Shown here in pieces: positions 1 through 9,055 of a stretch of DNA of 22,658 nucleotides. The notes beneath the pieces are model-generated. The model saw nothing but the letters and a program-made list of their open reading frames with translations. It did not search any database and was not told the DNA's origin. The first letter of the stretch is position 1. Every line of letters starts with the position of its first letter. The stretch is from Euprymna scolopes (Eukaryota; Mollusca; Cephalopoda; Sepiida; Sepiolidae), in contig CM044518.1 in assembly GCA_024364805.1 (NCBI GenBank), positions 8,892,670-8,915,327 of the forward strand, given 5' to 3'. The position numbers and the translations under genes are program-made.

Positions 1-350
1 ATGACACTTTTTACCCCATAACTTTTGTCCTATCCATTAGGTTTTTCCGAAACTTGGCGAAAAATGTGAAGGCAACGTTGGCCCTTCACACTTCTCACAT
101 TCATCATTTCTTTACTATTTTTTGTGGCATCATCTCACATGCAGCACCAGAGGGGAACCACGCACGCAAGGCTTGTTTTACCTTGTGCTTTTTCTCTTTC
201 TTTTCTGGTTCTCTCTCTGTTTCACACCCCCTTTTGTTTTCCCATCTATTTCCTTCTCTAACACTCTCTTCTTCTGTTTGCTCAACAAAAATACTGAATT
301 TGAAGTATTGGATTAAGATATACAATATAAATTAATATAAATGATGCTTA
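1..350. other. Pyrimidine-rich stretch, no gene recognised
   Basis: The first 350 bases carry a C/T-rich tract around 180-260 that opens short overlapping frames rich in Phe, Leu and Ser. Such composition is typical of chance frames in pyrimidine tracts, and no domain or motif is visible. The first 60 bases, read on the minus strand, resemble the tail wording of dispersed invertebrate repeats, but I cannot assign a family. Confidence 0.4.
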
Positions 351-2034
351 GATTGGAGTAAAGATGTTAAAAAAAAAATGTAATAAATAAACAAACAGGG
401 GGAAGGATAAATGTCAAGAAACCAGCATAAAAGAGTAAGAAAACAAAAAAATACTCTCTTAAGACATCAGGAGTATTATGCATATACGATTGTTCCTGTT
501 GGTTTCTTATTAAATGTATATTATTCAAAATTGGAGAAAAGTGCAAAATTATTAGAGCCTTCTGGCACAAAAGGCTGAAATATATTTCCAACTAAATCCT
601 CTTTAGATTATGTTAAAATCTCTATTAAGATGTCTTAAGTTTATAAATTTTGATTTTCATTGTCAGCATAATTGACTATTTGTTACTTTTTCTGAGTTTC
701 TTTCATACAAAGTTTTCTTTAGTTTGTAAGCATTAATGCAATCAACTGCAAAAGACCCAACAAGCAAAACTCGCTTAGTAAACTTTAATGATTATTTTTG
801 GACACAAAAATCCAAAACAAGATAAAGTTGTCAGCCAGATTCCATCCAGGAGAAATGTCAGAACTTTGAAAATGACATCATTGAGATATTGCAATCATCT
901 TCAAGAATTGATGTAGCATTTGCAAAACTTGTAATAAGCTTGGTCAAAATTCTAACATTTTTAACTGAAACTTAGGTTCTGTGATAATTTTTTGCGGATT
1001 GATCAATGATCATAGTTGTCTCAGGAGGAAGGGAGTATGAAATAAAAAGAACACACAAAAATTAATTTACGTTGCATAGTCAGTTTCCAGGTGGAATACT
1101 AAACCTACATTTTGATTGTAAAAAATCAAAGGTTGATTTAGTATTGAACTTGTTCGAAACTCGAGATGAGACCAGCATTTTTCTGGAAGTATCTTCAAGG
1201 TGTATTTTTCTATCCATTCTCGATTGAACTTAAAAATTTTGCATCAATCTAAATTTTCTTTCAAAAACCAAATGTTTTTGGTATCCATTAGAACGACCGT
1301 ATGTTATATTGTATGGAAACTTTGTCTTTGCTGTTGCATATTTTTTTCATGTCATTGCTGTCATTGTACATATTTGGAAATAAAAAGATGCTAATTTCCA
1401 TAAATTACATAGATTACAGAAAACAGTAAAACAGTTTACTTAACGTGATAATTTGAAATGTCAAAAGTTCATTTACGGACAAAATCTGTCTAAAAACAAT
1501 CAAACTTTAATACACAACCATTTTCTCTAAATATGGTACGTTAACAAATTGATCTACTGAAAATGCAAGCAAAAGTGTGAAAATTCCCTTTTCTTTCTTT
1601 ATCACTTATCCTCCTTTTCCCAGCCCATTCCTCACACACAGTTGTCATTTTATTTTCAAATTAGTACATAGCACTAAAATCTGGTCTAGTTGATCCTTAT
1701 ATAGAATAGACTAGCAGGGACAGTTGGCATTTCCTGGGGCCATAAAAAAAAAACTAAATAGAAAATGCTGAATAGTGTTAAGCTTCTCCCCCCCCCCCCA
1801 CTCCTACCATCTCTAGAAGAGAATTTTTTATGTGAGGAATGAAAAAATAAACTTGGGTGTTCAGAGCACTTTTGAAAATGCTAAATAAAATTAGGGATGT
1901 CTCTAGAGCATTACTAAAACGTTTTTCCACTCACCACTTTCTTTGTTAAAGAAATGACAGTAGTTAAGACACAAATTAAATCTGAAGTTAGCATCTTTCA
2001 ATTAGAAAAAAAACAAAAAAAAACAAAAAAAAAA
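351..2034. other. AT-rich stretch without an identifiable gene
   Basis: Mostly A/T-rich sequence with many short frames closed by stops. It contains a C13 run at 1787-1799 and an A-rich tract with interspersed C at 2006-2034. The only part with protein-like wording is 736-975, listed separately. No RNA gene, no transposase or polymerase motif and no terminal repeats were seen. Confidence 0.5.
736..975 (+). other. Possible decayed coding remnant (very uncertain)
   Basis: One plus-strand frame runs from an ATG at 736 to a TAG at 973-975 with a single interior TAA at 820-822. The first part contains words such as NFNDYFWTQK. The second part (829-972, 48 codons) reads as a likely amphipathic helix with ENDIIEILQ and FAKLVISLVKIL. 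Its composition is less biased than the surrounding chance frames. It has no recognisable domain and no convincing splice sites. In AT-rich DNA of this length, several 48-codon open stretches are expected by chance, so this may be coincidence. Alternatives are a degenerate host exon, a pseudogene or a transposon fragment. Confidence 0.15.
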
Positions 2035-2072
2035 CTTATTTTCTGGACTTTTAATAAAGTCCAGAAAATAAG
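2035..2072. repeat. Perfect hairpin, 16-bp arms
   Basis: The left arm at 2035-2050 (cttattttctggactt) is the exact reverse complement of the right arm at 2057-2072, with a six-base loop, ttaata. An A-rich tract lies immediately upstream. No coding sequence adjoins it, so a terminator role is not supported. It could be a tiny foldback element or a mutational palindrome. Confidence 0.9.
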
Positions 2073-2788
2073 AAAATGACATTAAAAATTGTGTTTAATT
2101 CTTGATAACATTATATTATGTAAATGGCTATTTGACTTCCAAAAGAATAAATCTTTTTTTCTAAACTTTAAGTATATTTTCGGGGTTACACTGATTTAAA
2201 AACAAAATAACAACTTTGTAGAGGTTTGTTGTGTATTTTTTAACATACAACTGCCTTTTTATATAATAGATGATGATTAATGGAAGAATCATTGCAAACA
2301 GACGTTTTAATATTTGAGTAGTGAGCATTTGACTGACCGACTTCACAATCTGTTTAAAAATCTATTTAAAAAAACACAAAAACTTGTCTGCAAATTGGAT
2401 TTAACTTTTAAAATCCTATTTGTGTTTTCTAATTTTGTAGCAAAGGCTAATATTAATTTTGTTTTTGTGGTGTTCGTTGTCAATTACGCCATCAATCAGT
2501 GCCACATTGTCTTCTAATTCACAGTTGGACACTAGTACATTTTTATTTCTGACAGCAGGTCAGACTAAAACACTTGTCATTTCTATCCCCCTCTCTCTCC
2601 TCCCATTAAATCCACTTGATGAAAGAGGAGACACTTTCCTTTTTCACTTGATCTTCCTCTTCTCTAAGTGATGCTGATTGGCAAAGAATTAACAAAATCA
2701 ATTGCTAACTTTTTTCTTGTTGGCCATCCTCTTTTATTCTAACTATTACTTTATGCGCACCCGGCATTACTATTTTCTCTTCATAAAT
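2073..2788. other. Stretch without an identifiable gene
   Basis: AT-rich in the first half and pyrimidine-rich around 2560-2670. Open frames of 60-70 codons on both strands overlap one another and have Phe/Leu-heavy, motif-free composition. Nothing else was recognised. Confidence 0.5.
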
Positions 2789-3178
2789 ACTAGCCTGGGT
2801 GCTCAGGTGTTTGGAGGTGTGTTGAGCAAAAAAAAAAAAGAAGAAAAAAGTGGTAGTAGGCAGGCAGGCTTGAAGGAGGAAAAAATGCGGGGGGGGGGGA
2901 GTGACGTCTTTGCTGTTGCGTCCATCACCAAACCAGAAGTGGCGAAGATTTAAATTAAGGCTAGGCAATCGAAAAGAGGGGATGACTTTCAAAAATATAG
3001 GCAAAACAGCAACCCCTCCGTGTAGAAAAGTGGCCAGTTGAAGGCAAAGGAAGTTTTTAGCCAATTTTTCGATGTTTGTCGTCTGAAGGGTCAAGGTTCA
3101 AAGCGATACCAATCTCGAGAAAATCCATCGCCTCTGTCGAAAATTTTAGGCAGACATACATACATTTAAACAGACAGG
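2789..3178 (+). repeat. Dispersed repeat copy, tagc-core/ACAT-tail family
   Basis: The unit opens with actagc and shares the words gtgtttggaggtgtg with the copy that starts near the window's right end (22592 onward). It closes with an ACAT tetranucleotide run (about 3154-3168), as the 17150-17748 copy also does. An A-run at about 2828-2840 and a G11 run at 2889-2899 lie inside. A frame of 129 codons on the minus strand crosses the element, but it contains poly-Phe from the A-run and no domain, so I treat it as spurious. The family is unclassified. Its compact length and non-coding body suggest a non-autonomous element. Confidence 0.5.
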
Positions 3179-3189
3179 TGAGATTAATA

Positions 3190-3310
3190 TTATGGTTGAC
3201 TGAGTTGGTAGAGGAGGAATCTCTTGATCAATGGGGTATGGGTTCCTTCTGGGTTTAGGTCGAGACATCTCACTTTGTTTTAAACATTCCTAATGAGGTG
3301 TGTGTATAAA
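3190..3310 (+). mobile_element. Possible tRNA-derived SINE fragment
   Basis: At 3197-3208 the sequence tgactgagttgg matches the A box of a tRNA-type RNA polymerase III promoter. At 3240-3249 gggttccttc is a weak B box at a plausible distance. The following bases, to about 3304, end in cattcctaatgaggtgtgtg, which reappears inverted at 10201-10220. The tRNA-type head is inferred from two short boxes only, one of them weak. Confidence 0.3.
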
Positions 3311-3507
3311 ATTAAATAAAACATACATTTTTTATCTATTAATTCTATTTTTGACTAGCGGAATACTCTGTGTTACCCGGTCGTACGATACACTTAAACA
3401 TGATATTTAAATTTATGTAGATTACGTATGTATTATAGAATCAATCCTTTATTGAATATTATATATTACAAGGTATAATTTGCCCAGTGGACTAATTCGC
3501 AAAAAAA
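3285..3507 (+). repeat. Repeat copy, inverted relative to 10141-10220
   Basis: Bases 3450-3507 match the reverse complement of 10141-10198 with about three mismatches in 57 positions. Bases 3285-3304 match the reverse complement of 10201-10220 with one mismatch. Here the two blocks are separated by about 145 bases that the other copy lacks. That extra segment contains actagcggaatactc and a degraded tacccgg core resembling the start of the 17150 repeat, so it may be an insertion of that family. Confidence 0.7.
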
Positions 3508-3540
3508 TATTAATTTTGTTCATCAAATTTCATCTGTGTT

Positions 3541-3760
3541 TGTTGACATCTTTGCTGTTGTGTCCATCATCAAAATCCCATTAAAAAAAGAGAGAAAATG
3601 GTAAAAAATTGCATAATTTAAAAATTAAAACTCGTAGACAATGTTGGTTAGGTAAAGTTAGTTTTTATTAAATGCAATCTTGAAAAATGATAATTTAAGG
3701 AAAAAAATGTGATATCTGTCTAGGGATGCAACTCAAAACAAAGGTCAAAGAACATTTCTC
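3541..3760 (+). repeat. Degenerate second copy of part of the 2789-3178 repeat
   Basis: Bases 3545-3574 read tctttgctgttgtgtccatc and neighbours, matching 2903-2932 with about four mismatches in 30. Weaker similarity seems to continue through an AT-rich body to about 3760, including caaaggtcaaag against gggtcaaggttcaaag in the first copy. The exact end is not determinable by eye. Confidence 0.45.
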
Positions 3761-4417
3761 TAAAATTTTATGAGCAATCAATGATGCTGTTCAAATTTTT
3801 TACTATAATATTAGCAGCATTCACTCCAGACATTCATTAATTGCAAGATTTAACATTTTTCACTTTAGTTTAGAAATGAAAATATGAGGTTTTAGGTTGG
3901 GAGCAGGAGTATGCAGTACTCTTTTAAACGCTGGGGTGTCATCTACTGATTAATAAATGAGTACCGGTTTAATTATTGGTATAAATTGTGCTTACACATA
4001 GCTAAGGTATAACACTCTAACCCCCCCCCTTCCCCCAATTGTTTATAATAGGATGTTTGGCAAAAAAAATGGAGTCTTCGGATCGTTCTAAACTAAGGTC
4101 AGCTAATTTGTTTGCTCTTTTGTAATTTTTTATTTTAAGTTTTTACATTATGATTTAAACGATGTTTTCTGAGAAACACAGCAATGGACTTATAGTAGTT
4201 AATTTGACATGCAGATAGGCCTCTTTCCATGGACAATCTCTTTTCTATCAGTATCTTTAATGTATTAAACTATAAATCTTTTTGTGCATGAATCTATCAA
4301 TGAAGTATCCCTTTCATAATTACGTCTTGTGTCATCAATTTAATGAGTCCAATTAATAGCTTAAATGTCTCAATATATTCCTCATCCTTTTGTATGGTGG
4401 AGGCATTTGGTTATTTT
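3761..4417. other. AT-rich stretch; possible 3' UTR of the minus-strand exon
   Basis: No coding potential was recognised. A C9 run lies at 4021-4029. On the minus strand an AATAAA hexamer lies at 4129-4134, about 285 bases past the stop codon of the candidate exon at 4418-4655, which is a reasonable position for a poly(A) signal. In such AT-rich DNA this hexamer is common by chance. Confidence 0.3.
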
Positions 4418-4655
4418 CTATTTCTTTACATAGTCCTTTGCATTATTATTGAACACTGCAAGATCTTTTGAGTTAGATTGGTTTGGTAGCAGAGGCCAGA
4501 CAAGATCCTCCTCTTTACATTTCTGCAGATGGTTTTGTAGCCCCAACTGACCATAGCAGCTTTTGATCAACCCATTCCTGTTCTTGTTCAATTCACTATC
4601 TTCCACTGGATCCATGATGTTTCTGAGCCAGGAAGGAGGGTCATTCTCTAGATTT
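4418..4655 (-). CDS. Candidate terminal coding exon of an unidentified host gene
   Basis: Read on the minus strand from an AG at 4656-4657, an open frame of 78 codons runs to a TAG at 4418-4420. An internal Met codon lies at 4613-4615, giving 65 residues if used as a start. The protein is polar and balanced, with words such as NDPPSWLRNIMDPVEDSEL, KSCYGQLGLQNHLQKC and KEEDLVWPLLPNQ, quite unlike the Phe/Leu/Lys-biased chance frames around it. GC content rises over the stretch. A possible poly(A) signal follows on the same strand (4129-4134). I recognise no domain or family. The acceptor's pyrimidine tract is weak and no upstream exon could be identified. Alternatives are a transposon fragment, a processed pseudogene piece or a chance frame; several frames this long are expected by chance in a window of this size. 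Confidence 0.3.
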
Positions 4656-5115
4656 CTGTAAATGTAATCTGATTTTCAACAATGTTTTATTGGACATAGT
4701 TAAGGAAATTTCCCTGGACTTGAATTTTTAATAATTGTAATTGACAATTGTCTCAACTTCAACCTAATGGAAGGCAATTGCTTAAGCAGGGAAATGACAA
4801 AGTGAATAATCAAATAAATGGAATCTTTTTTTCTAATCTTGAAAATATGAAATCCAATATGGCTGCCTGGTACCACTTGGTGTGCTGAAAATTGTTAATA
4901 ACAAATATTAACATGAAATATTCTGTAAAACATGCTTTATTGAAGGAAACTAATTGATTTTTAGGAGAATGATTATTTAACATTTTTTTTTTTTTTTTCG
5001 TTGCAATCTAAATATTTTACCTTTTTTTTAGTTAATGTTTTTTGTGTGAGGGGGAGGGGTTATTCAGTTGTGGTGAGTCAGAATTTGAATGAAACCTGTA
5101 TGACAAGTGTACATG

Positions 5116-5118
<3 letters not shown>
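4656..5118. other. AT-rich stretch without an identifiable gene
   Basis: If the minus-strand exon is real, this would be the end of its upstream intron. A T-run lies at about 4984-4998. No repeat family or RNA gene was recognised. Confidence 0.4.

Positions 5119-5152
<34 letters not shown>
5119..5152. repeat. (AT)n microsatellite
   Basis: About 17 uninterrupted AT dinucleotides, preceded by ATGT units. Confidence 0.95.
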
Positions 5153-5155
<3 letters not shown>

Positions 5156-5182
5156 TTATTTTAAAAATATAATTATCCACTG

Positions 5183-5246
5183 ACATGTGTTTCGTCGTCT
5201 ACGACTCCTCAGAGTCTCAAATGATCGTAGATGACTAAGCACGTGT
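5183..5246. repeat. Small imperfect foldback (MITE-like)
   Basis: The arm beginning acatgtgtttcgtcgtctac (5183 on) pairs with the arm ending gatgactaagcacgtgt (to 5246), roughly 25 bp with several mismatches. The centre, ctcctcagagtct, is itself nearly palindromic. A separate perfect 12-base palindrome, ccccacgtgggg, follows at 5273-5284. The shape suggests a short non-autonomous foldback element, but no target duplication was established. Confidence 0.5.
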
Positions 5247-5286
5247 ATTTTAAACATAATATATATACTGCTCCCCACGTGGGGGT

Positions 5287-5661
5287 ACCAAATTGGTTAA
5301 AGGGAAAATTATTCCCAACTCAAAACAAATATATATAATTTACTTTTTCTTCACTAAAACCTTATACAAAAGGAGAGAAATTTTTCCTTTTTTTTTTTTT
5401 GCTAAAAAAGTTTATTTAAAAAATAATTTCTTCCAGATCCTTCTAGATTGGTTAGAGGATTTTTAATATTTTCTGTAATAAAGTCAATTTTAATCTAAAC
5501 AGATTACAAATATAATTCAACATTTTATTAAAGTTTCAATATTATTAAAATTGATCGCTCTTCTCCTCAGACTCCAATACATTTTTATTCATTATATAGA
5601 ATGTCTGTTGTGGGAAATCTGACTACACCCGACTCCGTTGCAATGAAACACTTATTTCATA
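5287..5661. other. AT-rich stretch upstream of the LINE
   Basis: Contains a T-run at about 5388-5400. No gene or recognisable repeat was found. No clear target-site duplication matching sequence beyond the LINE poly(A) was found. Confidence 0.4.
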
Positions 5662-5689
5662 ATGTGGGGAGATATGATATTTAATCATG

Positions 5690-6039
5690 CAAAAAAAACA
5701 AAAAAAACTATTGCCTATGACCTCACTCAGATTGTCTGCAAGCCCACCCGTGTGCCTGATACCAGTCAGTATGCAAGCCTTCTAGACCTTTTTCTCTCAA
5801 CTTCCCCTGAGCTATGTTCATGTTCCGTTCTTTCTCCTCTAGGATCCTCCGACCACTCCGTTGTATCAGTTAAGATAAAAATGAAATGTAATAAGTCCCC
5901 AGACGTACTCCTCCACCGTACTGTATACCGATACTCCATCGCTATCTGGGATAGCTTCCGCACATTCATATCTGATCTACCTCTGCATTCCATGTTTAAA
6001 AAGGATGTGTCCTCTATAGTATCAGACCTAACTGAATAG
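5690..6039 (+). pseudogene. LINE endonuclease, C-terminal fragment
   Basis: The frame encodes the end of an exonuclease-endonuclease-phosphatase fold domain, which in LINEs nicks target DNA to prime reverse transcription. Visible landmarks are DLTQIV followed by PTRVPD, then LLDLFLST, and the catalytic-type motif GSSDHSV, with Asp and His codons at 5851-5856. The N-terminal two-thirds of the domain, with its other metal-binding residues, is absent. The frame ends in a TAG at 6037-6039. Similarity to LINE linker sequence continues downstream in a shifted frame (SLECAAAIAHKNHFFHRY, about 6100-6160). The ATG at 5662 is not a true start, because this is the interior of a larger protein. Confidence 0.85.
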
Positions 6040-6298
6040 CATAAATCGATTCATACCATCTAAAAAAATTCCAACAAAAACCCAACGGCCAGCCATGGTT
6101 CTCCCTAGAATGTGCTGCTGCCATCGCGCACAAAAATCACTTTTTCCATAGGTACCAACCTAATAGATGCACTGAGACTAAAACTGCTTTCAGGAATGCC
6201 AGCAACCACTGTAAAAGAGTAATAAAAAATGCAAGAAAGCTATATGCTCAGTCCGTTAAATCCAAAGTAGCTGATCAGCGGCTTGGTTCCCACCAGTT

Positions 6299-7266
6299 TT
6301 GGCAAATAATAGGATCCTGAACAGAAGTGTGCGTTCTATCCCAACCATTATCAATGGACCAGATGTCATCTCGTCAGCATCAGACAAGGCCAAACTATTT
6401 TCCAAGAACTTTGCAGCTAATTCTACCCTATGTGATGAAGTCCATCAACTCCCCATATTTCCTCCTATAACACATAACACGCTAGGTGACATACAAATAT
6501 CTGTGCATGAGGTCGCCAAGCTAATCAAAAACCTTGATTCCAGTAAAGCAACTGGACCTGACGGCATCCCAATTATAGTGTTAAAAAAGCTTCAACCAGA
6601 ACTTGCTCCCATACTTACAAAACTATTTAAGCGTTGCCTTAAGGAGAAGTGCTTTCCAACACCCTGGAAAACTTCATCAGTTTGCCCTGTATTTAAGAAT
6701 TCAGGTAAAAAGTCATCTCCCTCTTAGTACAGACTAATAAGTCTCCTGTGTGTCATGAGTAAGTTGCTGGAATCCATATTAAATAGAGAAATAGTCAACC
6801 ACCTCAGCAGAAATAACGTTCTTAGTGACACGCAATAAGGTTTCCGTTCTGCAAGATCCACCGCAGATGTGCTAACGGTTATATCTCATAGGATTAGCGA
6901 ATCTCTTGACAAAGGCTTCCTTTCTAGGGCAATTGCTTTTGACATATCAAAGGCCTTCACAAGGTATGCCATAAAGGCCTACTTCACAAGATTTCCAGCT
7001 ACGGTATAACTGGAAATGTTTTCTCAATCATTAAATCATTTCTCTCTGATAGGCTCATAAGAGTAGTGGTCGATGGACAAAAATCAGAGGCCCTCAATAT
7101 TAATGCTGGAGTCTCTCGGGTATCCATCCTGGGCCCTACTCTCTTCCTGATCTACATCAATGATCTCCCTAAACACATACTTAAATCATTCGTTGACATC
7201 TATGCTGATGACACTATCATCTACGGCAACACATCAAAGGATGTAAATGACAAAAGTTCTCTCTGA
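6299..7266 (+). pseudogene. LINE reverse transcriptase domain, broken
   Basis: This region copies element RNA into DNA at the nicked target in intact LINEs. Frame 2 reads KLIKNLDSSKATGPDGIP (the conserved early RT motif) and ESILNREIVNHLS. It then carries motif A, AIAFDISKAF, whose catalytic Asp codon is at 6941-6943. Two in-frame stops interrupt it (6725-6727 and 6836-6838). After about 6960 the similarity moves to frame 1: HKGLLHKISSYGITGN, motif B written GVSRVSILGPTLFLIYINDL, and the catalytic box YADD with its two Asp codons at 7207-7212. The usual PQG of motif B is replaced by SRV, a loss of a normally invariant Gly. All three catalytic Asp codons survive, but the frame does not. Confidence 0.92.
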
Positions 7267-7389
7267 TTCTCTCTCCTGATCTAGAGCGCGGAATGGGGGA
7301 AGAGGTGGCTGGTCACTTTTAATTCATCTAAAACCAAGCTTCTATCTTTACATCATCAACACTCTGATCTCCATCTGGCATCAATTGAA

Positions 7390-7989
7390 ATGGATGGCTC
7401 TTGTCTAGGAGAAGCCCCATGTTTTGACAAGCTTCTGGGTTTGACTTTTACTCCTGATCTGAAATGGAACACGTACATCAAGTCTGTTGCCAAGGTCGCT
7501 GGAAAAATGGTGGGATCCTTCTACCGCTCCAGAAAATATCTCACTATTGATGCAATTCTCTATCTATATAAAAGCCAAGTACGTCCAAGGATGGAATACT
7601 ACTGCCATATCTGGGCAGGAGTTGCTAAAAACAGCCTATCCTGCCTTGACAGAGTACAAAATAGACGTCGCGGCTTAGTGGGGGATGCCTTTTTCTCTTC
7701 CCTACACTCTCTCTCCCACAGAAGAGACGTTGCGAGCCTATCCTTGTTTTATCGTTATTTCCATGGCAGGTGCTCGTCTGAGCTCCAATCCCTCGTCCCC
7801 CCTCGCCAATCTTTTATGAAAAACACCCGTCTAGCTGAAACCACTGTCAAAAATTTTCCCCAGTCTTTATCTGTGCCTAAATCAAAACGCGGATTCCATG
7901 AACAAAGCTTCTTTCTTAGAACTGCACGCCTGTGGAACTCTGTTCCGTCTGCCTGTTTCCCACCTGACTACAACCTGGATGTCTTCTAG
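7390..7989 (+). pseudogene. LINE C-terminal region after the RT
   Basis: A 199-codon open frame begins at an internal Met within the LINE protein. It contains LLGLTFTPDLKWNTYI, YLYKSQVRPRMEYYCHIWAG, LDRVQNRR, HRRDVASLSLFYRYFHGRC and RTARLWNSVP. This wording is typical of the region after the RT thumb in Jockey/CR1/L2-like LINEs. It is the best preserved part of the element. The TAG at 7987-7989 is premature: the same frame continues as SNVNKFLINHPLK to a stop near 8029, and the 8847 copy reads through that position as FKSNVNKFL. The join to the RT part at about 7262-7290 needs a frame change, with the intervening sequence still reading RWLVTFNSSKTKLLS. Confidence 0.88.
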
Positions 7990-8142
7990 TCTAACGTAAA
8001 CAAATTCCTGATAAACCACCCCCTTAAGTAGACGCTTTATTAAATCTCAACACTAACGTTCTGTACATGCAATAACCCTTATCCCTGAGTGGCTTCCAGG
8101 CCTTGATAAGTGGTGACCACCTTGTAAAAAAAAAAAAAAAAA

Positions 8143-8494
8143 TTTGAATTAATCTGTAAGTCACATTATCCAGAATTTAAAAAAATAAAAAAAATCATAT
8201 ATGAAAGTTATTTTTTAATTTAACTGACTCAAACGTTTTTTAAACGACCTTTGGAGACAAATTTGAAAATAACCAACCGAAAAAATTTTGGTCTGAAAAT
8301 TTGGAAAGGAAAAAAGAACAAGAAATAGTTCTGAACATTCTATTGCATTTTCAATGATATTAGAATTTTCTCCATGTTCAATCCAGTTTTTATGAATTTA
8401 TACTTACAATGTTGTGCGTTTGAAAGAGAAATGGGATTTATATTTGTTTCAATTATTTTGATTTTGGGACTATTTTTCTCATTTTAATTGTCAT
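8143..8494. other. AT-rich stretch without an identifiable gene
   Basis: Lies between the LINE poly(A) end and a repeat fragment. No coding frame or repeat was recognised. Confidence 0.4.
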
Positions 8495-8585
8495 TTTCAT
8501 TAAGTTTTGTCTGATGTAACATCTGACCTTTTTTAGGGGTATCTTGTTGAACTCTGTAATCTGCATGGAATTTCAAACTGAACCC
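8495..8585 (+). repeat. Fragment related to one arm of the 16044-16232 foldback
   Basis: The words gtctgatgtaac, tctgacc, gtatcttgt and tttcaaactgaac occur in the same order and spacing as gttgatgtaacc, ccgacc, gtgtcttgt and gtcaaactcag in the left half of the larger foldback. Only one arm is recognisable, so this is a partial or decayed copy. Confidence 0.4.
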
Positions 8586-8659
8586 TTTATTTAATTCACA
8601 AGAGTAGCATGGTCTTGTTCTGTCAGCCATGACTGAGTAGAAGTCCTAACTAATTCACA

Positions 8660-8760
8660 ATTGTATTTTTAGTGTCACCCGCACTGAGGATTGAACCTTC
8701 AGGAGAGTGTAACTTTTATACCTGAATTTTACCATGTACTTCATCCACTATGTCACAGGT
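8660..8760 (-). mobile_element. tRNA-derived SINE head
   Basis: On the minus strand a B box, ggttcaatcc (8688-8697), matches the tRNA consensus fully. An A box, tgacatagtgg (8745-8755), lies 58 bases upstream, and a tRNA-like end, gcgggtgaca, follows the B box. This is the internal RNA polymerase III promoter of a tRNA-type SINE. The A-to-B distance is longer than in most tRNAs and no clean cloverleaf was folded by eye, so it is not called a tRNA gene. A direct repeat, taattcacaa, occurs at 8592-8601 and 8651-8660 just past its far end and could be part of a target duplication. Confidence 0.5.
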
Positions 8761-8844
8761 TTTTGCGATGAGTAATCCAAATAATTTAAATTATACAAAC
8801 TATTAATCCTCATCTAAAAAAAATTCTGAAACATTTGTTCAATT

Positions 8845-9055
8845 AACTACAATATGGCCGTCTTCAAGTCCAATGTAAATAAGTTCTTGATGAGCCGTCC
8901 TCCTTAAGTAATCCAATTTTACCAAATTTACACTTCTAATGATTACTATGATATTGTTCTTTTGACCACTGTACACTCTTTAACCGTCATCCTCGAGTGG
9001 CCTCTGGGCCTTGATAAGTGGTGATTCTTGTAAATAAAAAACAAAAAAACAAATA
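8845..9055 (+). mobile_element. LINE 3' fragment, same family as 5662-8142
   Basis: Begins inside the last codons of the protein (NYNMAVFKSNVNKFLM), passes a stop near 8905 and runs through the 3' end with gggccttgataagtggtga, finishing in an A-rich tail with C and T interruptions. It is a severely 5'-truncated copy of about 210 bases, as target-primed reverse transcription commonly leaves. It keeps a sense codon where the larger copy has a stop. Confidence 0.85.

Larger units (their letters stand above)
5662..8142 (+). mobile_element. 5'-truncated, broken LINE (APE-type non-LTR retrotransposon)
   Basis: This is the largest identifiable element. In order it holds the C-terminal part of an endonuclease, a linker, a reverse transcriptase with recognisable motifs, a long C-terminal region and a short 3' untranslated end finishing in an A17 tract. 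The 3' end carries the family signature ccttgataagtggtga at about 8102-8117, which recurs in other copies in this window. Endonuclease-before-RT order, an aspartate-histidine motif and a poly(A)-like tail place it among APE-type LINEs (Jockey/CR1/L2/RTE-like); I cannot fix the clade by eye. The 5' end is lost, including most of the endonuclease, and the frame is broken by shifts and stops, so this copy cannot move on its own. Confidence 0.93.

Noticed and set aside
54-335. 93-codon plus-strand frame at the window start
   Set aside because: Phe/Leu/Ser-rich product of a pyrimidine tract, with similarly long overlapping frames on both strands and no domain.
2035-2072. Rho-independent terminator
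   Set aside because: The setting is eukaryotic and there is no adjacent gene; the hairpin is AT-rich with no functional context.
2705-3094. 129-codon minus-strand frame
   Set aside because: It crosses a dispersed repeat, contains poly-Phe and poly-Pro from homopolymer runs, and shows no motif.
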